Shown in pieces: positions 38,215 through 46,021 of a stretch of DNA of 46,021 nucleotides. Origin of the DNA: Thiohalospira sp046546335 (lineage in GTDB: Bacteria > Pseudomonadota > Gammaproteobacteria > Thiohalospirales > Thiohalospiraceae); NCBI RefSeq assembly GCF_046546335.1, contig NZ_JBKGYA010000001.1. One strand, 5' to 3'. The number at the start of each line of letters is the position of its first letter. The first letter of the stretch is position 1. A program made the position numbers and the translations under genes. Under the pieces are notes generated by a model that saw only the letters and a program-made list of their open reading frames with translations, had not been told where the DNA came from and searched no databases.

Positions 38215-39396
38215 ATGCAACTCGATGCAGATACCCTCCTGCCCGCCGTCATCTCCCTGGTTCGGGACGAACTGCGGCGACTGCGCGGCGATGCCGGAGC
38301 GGCCGTCGACGCCACGACCTGGGAGGCCTCCACCACGCTGGGCGGCGAGGCCATCGGCGCCGACTCCATCGAGCGACTGACCCTCGCCACGGCCGTGGCG
38401 GAACGCTTCGGCCTCCACGAACTCGACGCCGGCGACTACCTCCTGCGCCGGCACAGCCTGGGCGAATGGGCCGGGATCGCGGCCGAGGGGATCCGGCAGG
38501 CGGCGGGCATGACCTTCCGCTCCTCCGGCACTACCGGGGAGCCGACACCGCACCGCCACCCCCTGGCCGACCTGGAGCAGGAGGTCTCCCACCTCGCCCG
38601 TCTCTTCCCCGGAACGCGGCGGGTAATCAGCCTGGCCCCCGCCCACCACATCTACGGCTTCCTCTTCGGAGTCCTGCTGCCCCAGGAGCTGGGCTGCCCG
38701 ATCCGCCACGACCGCAGCCGCTCCGGCCTGCCGCCGGCGGACCTGGACCGCGGCGACCTGGTCGTCGGCTTCCCCCTGCGCTGGCGCCAGCTCGCCACCC
38801 TCTACCCGGCCTTCCCGCCGGGGGTCACCGGTGTCACCTCCACCGCGCCCTGCCCGCCGGCCCTGGCCCGGGAGCTGGCGCAGCGGGGGCTGGAGCGGCT
38901 CGTCGCCATCTACGGCGCCACCGAGACCGCCGGCATCGGCTACCGCGAGGGTCCGGACGAGCCCTTCCGCCTCTTCGACCACTGGGAGTCGGACGGCTGC
39001 TACCTCTATCGCCGGCGCCGCGACGGGATCGGCGAGGCGGTGACGCCGCCGGACCACCTGGAGTTCCGCGACAGCCGCCACTTCATCCCCGCCGGGCGGC
39101 GGGACGGGGCGGTCCAGGTCGCCGGGGTGAACGTCCACCCCGAGCAGGTGGCGGAGAAGCTGCGCCACCGGCCGGGCGTCGCCGAGGCGGCCGTCCACCT
39201 CGACCGCAGCGAGGAGCCGCGGCTCGCCGGCTGGGTCGTGCCGGAATCCGGTACCGATCCGGAGGCACTCAAGGCCGAGCTGCACACCTGGATCCGCGAG
39301 CATCTGACCCCGCCGGAGCGGCCGATCTCGCTCACGCTGGCCGAGGAAATCCCGCGGGGCCCCCTGGGCAAGCCGGCCGTGGGCCTCTCGGCATGA
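38215..39396 (+). CDS. p-Coumarate ligase for PYP, with N-terminal carrier-like domain
   Basis: The 393-residue protein activates p-coumarate for attachment to PYP. It has the adenylating motifs FRSSGTTGEP (101-110), YGATETAG (233-240), GAVQVAGVNVHPEQV (298-312) and the C-terminal lysine in PRGPLGKPA (Lys386). It is shorter than usual ANL ligases (about 500 or more), as known for the pCL group. The first 95 residues do not look like an ANL domain. They contain IGADSIERLTLATAVAERFG (47-66), close to the acyl-carrier GADSL pattern with a possible phosphopantetheine Ser51. GGAGAACG precedes the ATG. The stop overlaps the next start by 4 bases. Confidence 0.85.
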   Translation: MQLDADTLLPAVISLVRDELRRLRGDAGAAVDATTWEASTTLGGEAIGADSIERLTLATAVAERFGLHELDAGDYLLRRHSLGEWAGIAAEGIRQAAGMTFRSSGTTGEPTPHRHPLADLEQEVSHLARLFPGTRRVISLAPAHHIYGFLFGVLLPQELGCPIRHDRSRSGLPPADLDRGDLVVGFPLRWRQLATLYPAFPPGVTGVTSTAPCPPALARELAQRGLERLVAIYGATETAGIGYREGPDEPFRLFDHWESDGCYLYRRRRDGIGEAVTPPDHLEFRDSRHFIPAGRRDGAVQVAGVNVHPEQVAEKLRHRPGVAEAAVHLDRSEEPRLAGWVVPESGTDPEALKAELHTWIREHLTPPERPISLTLAEEIPRGPLGKPAVGLSA

Positions 39397-39770
39397 GCGT
39401 CCTCCTGGACGGGCGGCGACCGAGCATTGCCGAGGTCGAGGCCCTGGCCGACCGGGGCTGGGCGCCCTGGGAGCCGGCCGCCAAGGATGGCCTGGCCCTG
39501 GTCAACGGCACCGCCGCCATGACCGGCATCGCCGCGCTGAATGCCGCCGGCGCGCGCCGGGAGGCGTGGCGGCCGGAGCTGGGGGAGCTGCGCCCCCATC
39601 CGGGACAGCAGGCCACCCACGCCCGGCTCAACGAGCTGGCCACCGGCAGCCGGCGGCTGGTGGCGGCGGGACCGGCCTTCCTCCCCGACGACCGCCCCCT
39701 GCAGCCGGCCATGGCCGCCCTCACGGCACGGCTGCGAGACCCCGCCGACCCGCTGCACCACCTGCCGTGA
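39393..39770 (+). pseudogene. Internally deleted tyrosine ammonia-lyase (mini-TAL remnant)
   Basis: The open frame encodes 125 residues. Residues 1-30 resemble the TAL/HAL N-terminus (VLLDGRRPSIAEVEALA). Residues 31-56 (KDGLALVNGTAAMTGIAALN) match the region that follows the active-site loop. Residues 57-90 (EAWRPELGELRPHPGQ) match a later block, and 99-125 (DDRPLQPAMAALTARL) match the extreme C-terminus. Against memory of Rhodobacter TAL (about 520 residues) three internal parts are gone. They include the ASG that forms the MIO cofactor, the TGFG tyrosine loop and the QDxYSxR block. No lyase activity is possible. All joints keep the frame and normal codon use. It overlaps the ligase stop (ATGA). 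Confidence 0.8.
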
Positions 39771-39772
39771 TC

Positions 39773-39803
39773 CGGCGCCCCCCCCGGCGCCGACTCAAGT
39801 TTT
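39773..39803 (+). terminator. Probable terminator of the pyp operon
   Basis: CGGCGCC (39773-39779) pairs with GGCGCCG (39786-39792), with TTTT at 39800-39803. It begins directly after the mini-TAL stop. The T tract is 7 bases beyond the stem, so it is not ideal. Confidence 0.55.
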
Positions 39804-39872
39804 CCCCGCCGCCGCCGCTATCGATACGACGGCTCGTCCCCGGCAGGCGGGCGCCGGCCGACGCCGGGAAGG

Positions 39873-39881
39873 TGCTATAAT
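39873..39881 (+). promoter_or_regulatory. Extended -10 promoter for the small membrane protein/YheU/HDOD genes
   Basis: TGCTATAAT at 39873-39881 is a perfect TGnTATAAT element. No -35 is evident. The predicted start is about 75 bases before the 51-codon gene. The interval 39804-39963 holds nothing else recognisable. Confidence 0.65.
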
Positions 39882-39963
39882 CCGGGGCGGCAAAGGCGGG
39901 CCGGTGGCAAGGGAGTGGCCGGGGCCCGGATCGGCGAAATCCATTCCGGAACGGGGGGGGAAC

Positions 39964-40119
39964 ATGCTGCTTGCCGTGGCCATCATCATCAGTCTGGCGC
40001 TGCTGGTACTGCTGTTCATCCATGTGGCGAGCCTGCTGGGATGGCCGCTGCGCCAGCGCATCGTGGAGCGCCACGAGCGCCAGCGCCAGCAGTACTACAG
40101 CCGCCAGCCCTGGGAGTAG
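39964..40119 (+). CDS. 51-residue membrane protein
   Basis: The product has an N-terminal hydrophobic segment (MLLAVAIIISLALLVLLFIHV) and a short basic, Gln/Arg-rich tail (RHERQRQQYYSRQPWE). A run of eight G just before the ATG serves as the ribosome site. It is probably a single-pass inner-membrane protein with the tail in the cytoplasm. No family is recognised. The YheU gene starts two bases after its stop. Confidence 0.65.
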   Translation: MLLAVAIIISLALLVLLFIHVASLLGWPLRQRIVERHERQRQQYYSRQPWE

Positions 40120-40121
40120 GG

Positions 40122-40358
40122 GTGCCCGTACGCGTTCCGCCCGGGAGCCTGGAGCCGGCCACCCTGGAGGCCGTCCTGGAGGAGATCGTCACCCGGGACA
40201 GTACCGATTACGGCGAGACCCCGGTCTCCGTCGACAGTCGCCGGGAGCAGCTCCGGCGCCGCCTGGACCGCGGCGAGGCGGCCCTGGTCTTCGACGAGGA
40301 GAGCGCGACCCTCGACGTCGTTCCGGCCGAACACGCACCCCGAGAGCCGACGGAGTGA
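40122..40358 (+). CDS. YheU family (UPF0270) protein
   Basis: The 78-residue product matches YheU of E. coli in layout: VPPGSLEPATLEAVLEEIVTR, then the family core DSTDYGETPVSVDSRREQL and the ending RGEAALVFDEESATLDVVP. The GTG at 40122 is chosen because it gives the family-type N-terminus and lies two bases past the previous stop; a longer frame reads through the upstream gene. The function of the family is unknown. The acidic tail (EHAPREPTE) is typical of this genome. Confidence 0.85.
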   Translation: MPVRVPPGSLEPATLEAVLEEIVTRDSTDYGETPVSVDSRREQLRRRLDRGEAALVFDEESATLDVVPAEHAPREPTE

Positions 40359-40431
40359 GAACTCCGTCACGGAAACGAGAGGCTGGATACCCCACAATGG
40401 ACCTGCTTTTATTCAACCTAGGTAGTCGCTC

Positions 40432-41286
40432 ATGGGCGCGCTCAGCATCGAAGAACTGATCCGTCAGAGCCCGCGGCTGGGCTCCCTCCCGGACATCGTG
40501 GGGGAACTCAACGCCGCGGCCGACGACCCCCAGAGCTCGGTAGCCGACCTGGCCGGCATCATCCGCCGCGACCCCGCCCTCTCCGCCCGCCTGCTGGCCA
40601 TCGTCAACAGCCCCTGGTACGGCCTGCGCGGGGAGGTAGCCGACATCGAGCGCGCCGTCTCCCTGGCCGGCACCCAGCAGCTGCGCTTCCTCGCCCTGTC
40701 CACCGTCATCGTCCGGCAGTTCACCAACCTGCCCAATGCCCTGGTGACCATGGACACCTTCTGGAAGCACAGCTTCACCTGCGCCGTGGCGGCCCGCGCC
40801 CTGGCCGAGAGTGCCGGCGAGCGCGATCGGGAGCGCTACTTCCTGGGCGGCCTGCTCCACGACATCGGCAGCCTGCTCATCTACACCACCCTGCCGAGCC
40901 TGGCCAAGGAGGCGATCCTCCACGCCCGCTCGCAGAACCAGCCCATCTACCAGGCCGAGCAGCTCATCTTTGGCTTCGACCACGCCGAGGCGGGCGGGGC
41001 GCTGCTGCGCCACTGGGGTCTGCCGGAGAGCCTCGCCGCCACCGTGGAGGGCCACCACGAGCTGGGCGACACCGGCCACTTCGGCCGCGAGAAGGCGCTG
41101 GTCCACCTGGCCAACGGCATCGCCAACGCCATCCACCCGAGCAACACCCTCTTCCGCCAGCCGCTGAACTCCGATCCGGCGGCCTGGGGGCTGGCCGGGC
41201 TGGATACCGACCAGCTCGACGCCACCCTCGCCGCCATGGACGAGCGGGTGGCCGAGGCCATGGGCGTCTTCTACTTCGCCGCCTGA
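40432..41286 (+). CDS. HDOD-domain protein
   Basis: The 284-residue protein is a complete HDOD domain. LPDIVGELNAAADDPQSSVADLAGIIRRDPALSARLLAIVNSPWYG is the typical opening (key marks RDPALSARLL and NSPWYG). Then come GTQQLRFLALST, the histidine-aspartate remnant GGLLHDIGSLL and the end FDHAEAGGALLRHWGLPE. HDOD proteins act in signalling, often with c-di-GMP or chemotaxis, but have no proven catalytic site. It has no extra input or output domain. The 3' end overlaps the convergent cusA gene by 16 bases. Confidence 0.93.
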   Translation: MGALSIEELIRQSPRLGSLPDIVGELNAAADDPQSSVADLAGIIRRDPALSARLLAIVNSPWYGLRGEVADIERAVSLAGTQQLRFLALSTVIVRQFTNLPNALVTMDTFWKHSFTCAVAARALAESAGERDRERYFLGGLLHDIGSLLIYTTLPSLAKEAILHARSQNQPIYQAEQLIFGFDHAEAGGALLRHWGLPESLAATVEGHHELGDTGHFGREKALVHLANGIANAIHPSNTLFRQPLNSDPAAWGLAGLDTDQLDATLAAMDERVAEAMGVFYFAA

Positions 41287-44200
41287 AGGCCGCGCCCCTT
41301 CCAGAGCCAGAAGACCGCCGGCACCACCAGCAGCGCCAGCACCCAGGCGCTGAGCATGCCCCCCATCATGGGGGCGGCGACGCGGCGCATCACCTCCGAG
41401 CCGGTACCACCGCCCACCATCACCGTGGCCAGCCCCAGGATCACCGAGACCGCCGTCATGGTGATGGGCCGGACCCGGCGCAGGGCGCCCTCCTCCAGGG
41501 CCGCTGCCAGATCGCCGCGATCCGGGGACCGCCCCGCGGCCTCCGCGGCGCCCCGGGCGGCCGCCCAGGCCTGGCCGAGGTAGACCACCATGAGCACGCC
41601 CAGCTCCACGGCGACCCCGGCCACGGCGATGAAGCCGACCCCGACCCCCACCGAGAGGTTGTAGCCGAGCCCCCACAGGAGCCAGACGCCGCCCACCAGG
41701 GCCAGCGGCAGGGTGGCGAGGATGAGCAGGACCTCGCCGGCGGCACGGAAGTTGAGGTAGAGCAGCAGGGCGATGAGGACCAGGACCAGCGGCCCCACCA
41801 CCAGCAGGTGGCCCCGGGCGCGCTCCATGTTCTGGTACTGGCCGGCCCAGTCCAGGGAGTAGCCCGGGGGCAGCTCCACCTCCTCGGCGACCACCTCCTG
41901 CGCCCGCTCCACCCAGCCGGCGAGGTCGCCGGTGGTGAGATCCACGTGGACCCAGCCCACCGGCCGCGCCTGCTCGCTCTTGACCATCCCCGGGCCCTCC
42001 CGGATCCCGATATCGGCCACCTCCCCGAGGGCCACCCGCCGCCCGTCGCCGGCGACCACCGGCAGGGAGCGCAGGTCCTCCAGGCTGGTCCGCCGATCGG
42101 CGGGGAAGCGCAGGTTCACCGGGTAGCGCTCCCGGCCCTCCACCGTCTCGGTGACCGGGGCGCCGCCCACGGCCAGTCGCAGGAGCTCCTGGACCTCCGC
42201 CATGTCCACGCCGTGGCGGGCCAGGGCGCGGCGATCCACGTCCACGTCGATGTAGCGCGCCGCCGCCACCCGCTCGGCGAAGGCCGAACGGGTCCCGGGA
42301 AGGTCGGCCACCGCCTGCTCGATCTCCCGGCCGAGGGACTGGATGGTTTCCAGCTCCGGACCGGTGACCCGGATCCCCACCGGCGTACGCACGCCCGAGG
42401 AGAGCATGTCGATGCGGGTCTTGATGGGCATCACCCAGGCGTTGGTCAGCCCCGGCACGTCCACCCGATCGTCGAGTTCCGCCTTGAGCTTCTCCAGGGT
42501 CATCCCCTCGCGCCACTCGTCCCGGGGCTTCAGGGTGATGGTGGTCTCGATCATGGTCATGGGGGCGGGATCGGTGGCCGTCTCCGCCCGCCCGATCTTG
42601 CCGAAGGTCCGCTCCACCTCCGGCACCTGCTGGATGAGCCGGTCGGTGACCTGCAGCAGCTGCTGCGCCTTGCCGGTGGAGAGCCCCGGATCGGTGGTGG
42701 GCATGTACATGAGATCGCCCTCGTCCAGCTCCGGGATGAACTCCGTTCCCAGCTGGTTCAGCGGCCAGACCGTGGCCACCACCAGTAGCGCCGCGGCGGC
42801 CACCGTGGCCTTCGGCCAGCGCAGGACTCCCCGCAACAGGGGGCCGTAGACGCGACCCAGCCACCGCGTCACCGGATGATCACCCTCCCCCCGGACCCGG
42901 CCGCGGACGAACAGGGCGATGAGCACCGGCACCAGGGTGATGGCCAGCAGCGCGGCGGCGGCCATCGCCCAGGTCTTGGTCCAGGCCAGGGGGGCGAAGA
43001 GCCGCCCCTCCTGGCCCTGGAGGGTGAAGACCGGCAGGAAGCTCACCGTGACGATGAGCAGGGAGAAGAAGAGCGCCGGCCCCACCTCGGCAGTGGCCCG
43101 CGCCACCGCCTCCCGCCGGTCGCCGCCGCGGCCCAGGTGGCGGTGGGTGTTCTCCACCATGACGATGGCCGCGTCCACCATGGTCCCGATGGCCAGGATG
43201 ATCCCGCCCAGGGACATGATGTTCAGGGTCACCCCCTGGAGGTTCATGACGGCGATGGCCGCCAGCACCCCCAGCGGCAGGCTCACGACCACCACCAGGG
43301 TGGACCGCAGGTGGTAGAGGAAGACCGCACAGATGAGCGCCACCACCACCAGCTCGATGCCCAGATGCTTGCCCAGGGTCGCCACGGCGCGGTCGATGAG
43401 CCCGGAGCGGTCGTAGGTCTCCACTACCTCCACGCCGTCGGGGAGGCTGTCGCTCAGCTCCTCCAGCCGCGCCTCCACCCGTTCGATGACCTCGCGGGTG
43501 TCGGCGCCGTAGCGGGCGACCACGATGCCGCCCACCACCTCGCCCTCGCCGTCGAGTTCGGCGATCCCGCGGCGCGGCGCGGGGCCGCGCCGGATCTCGG
43601 CGACATCGGCCAGGCGCACCGGCGTCCCCTCGTCGGTGGTGGCCACCGAGACCTCGGCCAGGTCGTCGCGATCGCGGAGGTAGCCGCGGCCGCGGACCAT
43701 GTACTCCGCCTCCGCCAGTTCCACCACGGAGCCGCCGGACTCCTGGTTGGCCCGCTCCAGGGCGGAGCGGACCCGGTCCACGGAGAGGTCGTGGACGGCC
43801 AGCGCCTCCGGGTCCAGGACCACCTGGTACTGGCGCTCCATGCCGCCCACCGTGGCCACCTCGGCGACCCCCTCCAGGGCGCCCAGCTCGTACTGGAGGA
43901 ACCAGTCCTGGAGCGCCGTGAGCTGGCCCAGGTCGTGGTTGCCGCTGCGATCGGTGAGGGCGTACTGGTAGACCCAGCCCACCCCGGAGGCGTCCGGCCC
44001 CAGCTCCGGCTGCGCCCCCTCGGGGAGATCCCCCTCCACCTGCGCCAGGGATTCCAGCACCCGGGAGCGGGCCCAGTAGGGGTCGGTGCCGTCCTCGAAG
44101 ACGACGTAGACGAAGGAGTCCCCGAAGTAGGAGAAGCCGCGCACCGTCTCCGCCCTGGGCACCGAGAGCAGACCGGAGGTCAGGGGGTAGGTGACCTGGT

Positions 44201-44387
44201 CCTCCACCACCTCCGGCGCCTGCCCCGGCCAGGTGGTCTGGACGATGACCTGGGTATCCGAGAGGTCGGGGATGGCGTCCACCGGGGCGCGGTCGGCGGA
44301 CCAGGCACCCCACGCCGCCACAAGCGCGGCCAGGGTCAGGATCAGGAAGCGGTTGGCGAGCGACCAGCGGATGACGGCGGCGATCAT
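41271..44387 (-). CDS. cusA: Cu(I)/Ag(I) efflux RND pump
   Basis: The 1038-residue heavy-metal RND pump moves Cu(I) or Ag(I) out through a tripartite complex. The three metal-relay methionines of CusA are conserved: Met562 (DLMYMPTTDPG), Met612 (APMTMIETT) and Met661 (RIDMLSSGVRTP). TM4 carries the single proton-relay Asp (GTMVDAAIVMVEN, Asp405), normal for this class. The start overlaps the cusB stop by one base (TGATG). These methionines separate it from the Co/Zn/Cd-type CzcA. Confidence 0.94.
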   Translation of the reverse strand: MIAAVIRWSLANRFLILTLAALVAAWGAWSADRAPVDAIPDLSDTQVIVQTTWPGQAPEVVEDQVTYPLTSGLLSVPRAETVRGFSYFGDSFVYVVFEDGTDPYWARSRVLESLAQVEGDLPEGAQPELGPDASGVGWVYQYALTDRSGNHDLGQLTALQDWFLQYELGALEGVAEVATVGGMERQYQVVLDPEALAVHDLSVDRVRSALERANQESGGSVVELAEAEYMVRGRGYLRDRDDLAEVSVATTDEGTPVRLADVAEIRRGPAPRRGIAELDGEGEVVGGIVVARYGADTREVIERVEARLEELSDSLPDGVEVVETYDRSGLIDRAVATLGKHLGIELVVVALICAVFLYHLRSTLVVVVSLPLGVLAAIAVMNLQGVTLNIMSLGGIILAIGTMVDAAIVMVENTHRHLGRGGDRREAVARATAEVGPALFFSLLIVTVSFLPVFTLQGQEGRLFAPLAWTKTWAMAAAALLAITLVPVLIALFVRGRVRGEGDHPVTRWLGRVYGPLLRGVLRWPKATVAAAALLVVATVWPLNQLGTEFIPELDEGDLMYMPTTDPGLSTGKAQQLLQVTDRLIQQVPEVERTFGKIGRAETATDPAPMTMIETTITLKPRDEWREGMTLEKLKAELDDRVDVPGLTNAWVMPIKTRIDMLSSGVRTPVGIRVTGPELETIQSLGREIEQAVADLPGTRSAFAERVAAARYIDVDVDRRALARHGVDMAEVQELLRLAVGGAPVTETVEGRERYPVNLRFPADRRTSLEDLRSLPVVAGDGRRVALGEVADIGIREGPGMVKSEQARPVGWVHVDLTTGDLAGWVERAQEVVAEEVELPPGYSLDWAGQYQNMERARGHLLVVGPLVLVLIALLLYLNFRAAGEVLLILATLPLALVGGVWLLWGLGYNLSVGVGVGFIAVAGVAVELGVLMVVYLGQAWAAARGAAEAAGRSPDRGDLAAALEEGALRRVRPITMTAVSVILGLATVMVGGGTGSEVMRRVAAPMMGGMLSAWVLALLVVPAVFWLWKGRGLQAAK

Positions 44388-45679
44388 CAGTGCATCCCCC
44401 CGTGACCGCTGTGATCACCTCCACCCTCGTCTTCGTCGGCGCCCTCCATGCGGCCGCCGCCGGCCCCGGTATCCGCCTCGCTGTCCAGGAGGAAGTGGCC
44501 GGAGGTGACCACCCGCTCACCCGCCTCGACGCCCTCGAGGATGGCGGTGCGCCCGTCGGCGGTGAGGCCGAGCTCCACCGAGCGGGGCGTGAAGCCGCCG
44601 TCATCGTGGGCGATGACCACCCGGGCCGCCTCGCCGGTGCGGATCACCGCCTGACGCGGGACCGTGATCACCCCCTCCCGCGCCGGTCCCCGGATGGTGG
44701 CCCGACCGAAGAGGCCGGGGGTCAGGCGGCCGTCGCCGTTGGCCAGCGGGATGCGCGCGGTGACGGTGCGACTATCGGGATCCGCCTCGGGGAGGATCCG
44801 CTGGACGGAGCCCTCCCGCCGGTCCCACGGCCGCTGGTGAGGGACCACTTCCGCTGCGAGCCCCTCGCGCAGAACGGGGACGTCCCGGGGGAAGACCTCG
44901 GCCAGGGCCCAGAGGGGATCCAGGTCGGCCACGGTCACCAGGCGACCCTCGGCGGAGACCGCCTCGCCCGCGCGGACCGGCAGCTCGGTCACCACCCCCT
45001 CCGCCGGCGCGGTGATCGGGACCGCCTGCAGAGGTTCTCCGGCCTCCGCGATGTCGCGGCGCACGGAGTCTGACACGCCCAGGGCGCGCAGCCGTTCGGC
45101 CGCCGCCGCCTCGCCATCGGTCCCGCGGGCCCGCAGGTACTCCCGCTGGGCGTTGACCAGCTCGGGGCTGTAGAGGGTGAGCAGGGGATCGCCGGCGGCC
45201 ACCGGCTCGCCCTCCCCGGCCACGTGGAGCTCGCGGACCCAGCCGCGCACCCGGGCGTGGAGCCGGTGCTCCTGGGCCGGCGGGATGGTCAGCCGCACCG
45301 GGGCGCGCACCCGGGGTTGCAGATCCTCCCGACGCGCCGCCTCGGTGCGGATCCCCAGGGCCTGGGTGAGCCGACCTCCCAGCTCCACGGCGGGGCCCTC
45401 GGGGGTATCGCCCTCCCCGTCCCCCTCCTCCACCTCATCCACCGGCTCCAGATCCATGCCGCAGATGGGGCACTGGCCCGGCTCCTCCTCGCGGACGTCG
45501 GTGTGCATGGGGCAGGTGTATTCGGGGTCGGCGTGCTTCTCCGCATGCTCCAGGGCGGTCTCCTCCGCCCCATCGCCCTCGTCGGCCGACTCCTCGCTGC
45601 AACCGCCGAGCGGCAACAGGAAAAGGAGGACCACGCCGAGGGCCAGCGCCTTCCGGGGGATGACATTGCCGATTCTCAT
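44387..45679 (-). CDS. cusB: Cu/Ag efflux membrane-fusion protein with metal-binding domain
   Basis: The 430-residue adaptor is a lipoprotein (lipobox LGGC, Cys27). An acidic linker leads to a heavy-metal-binding domain with YTCPMHTDVREEEPGQCPIC and GMDLEPV (about 54-80), in which two Cys, two Met and one His can hold Cu(I). The lipoyl and barrel domains follow (PVRLTIPPAQEHRLHARVRG; PITAPAEGVVTELPV). The C-terminus ends in GGGDHSGHGGMH, a further His/Met site. The start overlaps the cusC-like stop by 4 bases. Confidence 0.92.
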   Translation of the reverse strand: MRIGNVIPRKALALGVVLLFLLPLGGCSEESADEGDGAEETALEHAEKHADPEYTCPMHTDVREEEPGQCPICGMDLEPVDEVEEGDGEGDTPEGPAVELGGRLTQALGIRTEAARREDLQPRVRAPVRLTIPPAQEHRLHARVRGWVRELHVAGEGEPVAAGDPLLTLYSPELVNAQREYLRARGTDGEAAAAERLRALGVSDSVRRDIAEAGEPLQAVPITAPAEGVVTELPVRAGEAVSAEGRLVTVADLDPLWALAEVFPRDVPVLREGLAAEVVPHQRPWDRREGSVQRILPEADPDSRTVTARIPLANGDGRLTPGLFGRATIRGPAREGVITVPRQAVIRTGEAARVVIAHDDGGFTPRSVELGLTADGRTAILEGVEAGERVVTSGHFLLDSEADTGAGGGRMEGADEDEGGGDHSGHGGMH

Positions 45680-46021
45680 GAGTCCTCTCCCAGCAGTTCC
45701 AGCAGGGCAGCGCGCGCCCGCAGGCGGTCACGCCGGACGGCCAGATGGTTGGTCCCGGTCTCCAGCAAGGCGACCTCGGCACGCAGGACGGCGTAGGCGT
45801 CGCCGGCATCGCTGCGGTAGCTGTCGCGGGCCGCCTCCCGGCGCGCCCGCGCCCGGGGGAGCAGGTCCTCCCGGTAGGCGACATCGCGCTCCTCCAGGGT
45901 CTCGAGGCTGGCCCGCTCCACCGCCAGGCGGCGTTCCAGCCGCCGCCGGGTCTCGGCGACCGCGGCCTGACCGGCGCTCACCCCGGCGCGGGCGGCGGCC
46001 AGCTCGCGGTCCTGGCGGTCG
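45676..46021 (-). CDS. cusC: TolC-family outer-membrane channel of the cus operon, partial
   Basis: Only the C-terminal 114 residues lie in the window; the frame runs on past base 46021. The visible part is a long helical segment (AETRRRLERRLAVERASLETL, then YREDLLPRARARREAARDSY), with the TolC-type pattern of regular Leu/Ala heptads, and a LLELLGEDS end typical of outer-membrane efflux factors. It is the first visible gene of cusCBA, overlapping cusB by 4 bases. The symbol rests on the operon. Confidence 0.8.
   Translation of the reverse strand, partial: DRQDRELAAARAGVSAGQAAVAETRRRLERRLAVERASLETLEERDVAYREDLLPRARARREAARDSYRSDAGDAYAVLRAEVALLETGTNHLAVRRDRLRARAALLELLGEDS

Noticed and set aside
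39915..40121. Longer N-terminus for the YheU-type gene
   Set aside because: It would run out of frame through the small membrane protein gene, and the family starts near the GTG at 40122.
1..46021. CRISPR arrays, tRNA, rRNA, IS elements
   Set aside because: No regular spaced palindromic repeats, cloverleaf ends, rRNA core motifs or transposase sequences were found on reading.

Overview
The window is very G+C-rich DNA (roughly 70 % by eye) with tightly packed, often overlapping genes and many acidic predicted proteins. It carries a photoactive yellow protein gene that keeps every known chromophore residue. It also has the gammaproteobacterial blocks ygfB-pepP-ubiH-ubiI and zapB-like-zapA-6S RNA-fau. 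Together these suggest a halophilic gammaproteobacterium of the Ectothiorhodospiraceae type, Halorhodospira or a near relative. The genus is an inference; the class is well supported.

Layout. 1-1736: two unrecognised genes and a small cytochrome c. 1842-9900 (minus): a glycine-riboswitch operon lipA-gcvT-gcvH-gcvPA-(metallo-beta-lactamase-fold lipoprotein)-gcvPB-dgkA-pfkB-family kinase. It joins glycine cleavage with synthesis of the lipoyl group that GcvH needs. 9994-13866: a Fur-type promoter and an Fe(III) ABC importer (fbpABC type). 13871-18588 (minus): an unknown small gene, ygfB, pepP and two ubiquinone-ring hydroxylases. 18838-20974: a DUF2062 gene, a ZapB-like and a ZapA protein, 6S RNA and 5-formyl-THF cyclo-ligase. 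20968-24732 (minus): a Fur-type promoter, TonB receptor, PepSY membrane protein and two very small membrane proteins, probably for ferric-siderophore use.

24816-26355: EVE-domain protein, GST-like protein and an unknown protein. 26383-28310: a less G+C-rich accessory island with a PIN protein, an XRE-ImmA/IrrE protein and a solitary YefM-type antitoxin. 28354-31949: ilvA, rpiA, a DUF2905 protein and a radical-SAM protein. 31965-37610: a HExxH-like SprA-related protein divergent from an RND efflux pair, then an unknown gene.

37630-39803 is the most interesting part. The pyp photoreceptor gene is preceded by seven copies of an 11-bp-phased direct repeat. It is followed by a short p-coumarate ligase whose N-terminus looks like an acyl carrier domain with an intact Asp-Ser motif. 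Overlapping the ligase end is a 125-codon, open-frame, internally deleted remnant of tyrosine ammonia-lyase. 39873-41286: a small membrane protein, a YheU-type protein and an HDOD protein. 41271-46021 (minus): a Cu(I)/Ag(I) efflux operon cusC(partial)-cusB-cusA.

No tRNA, rRNA, CRISPR array, insertion sequence or phage gene was recognised.
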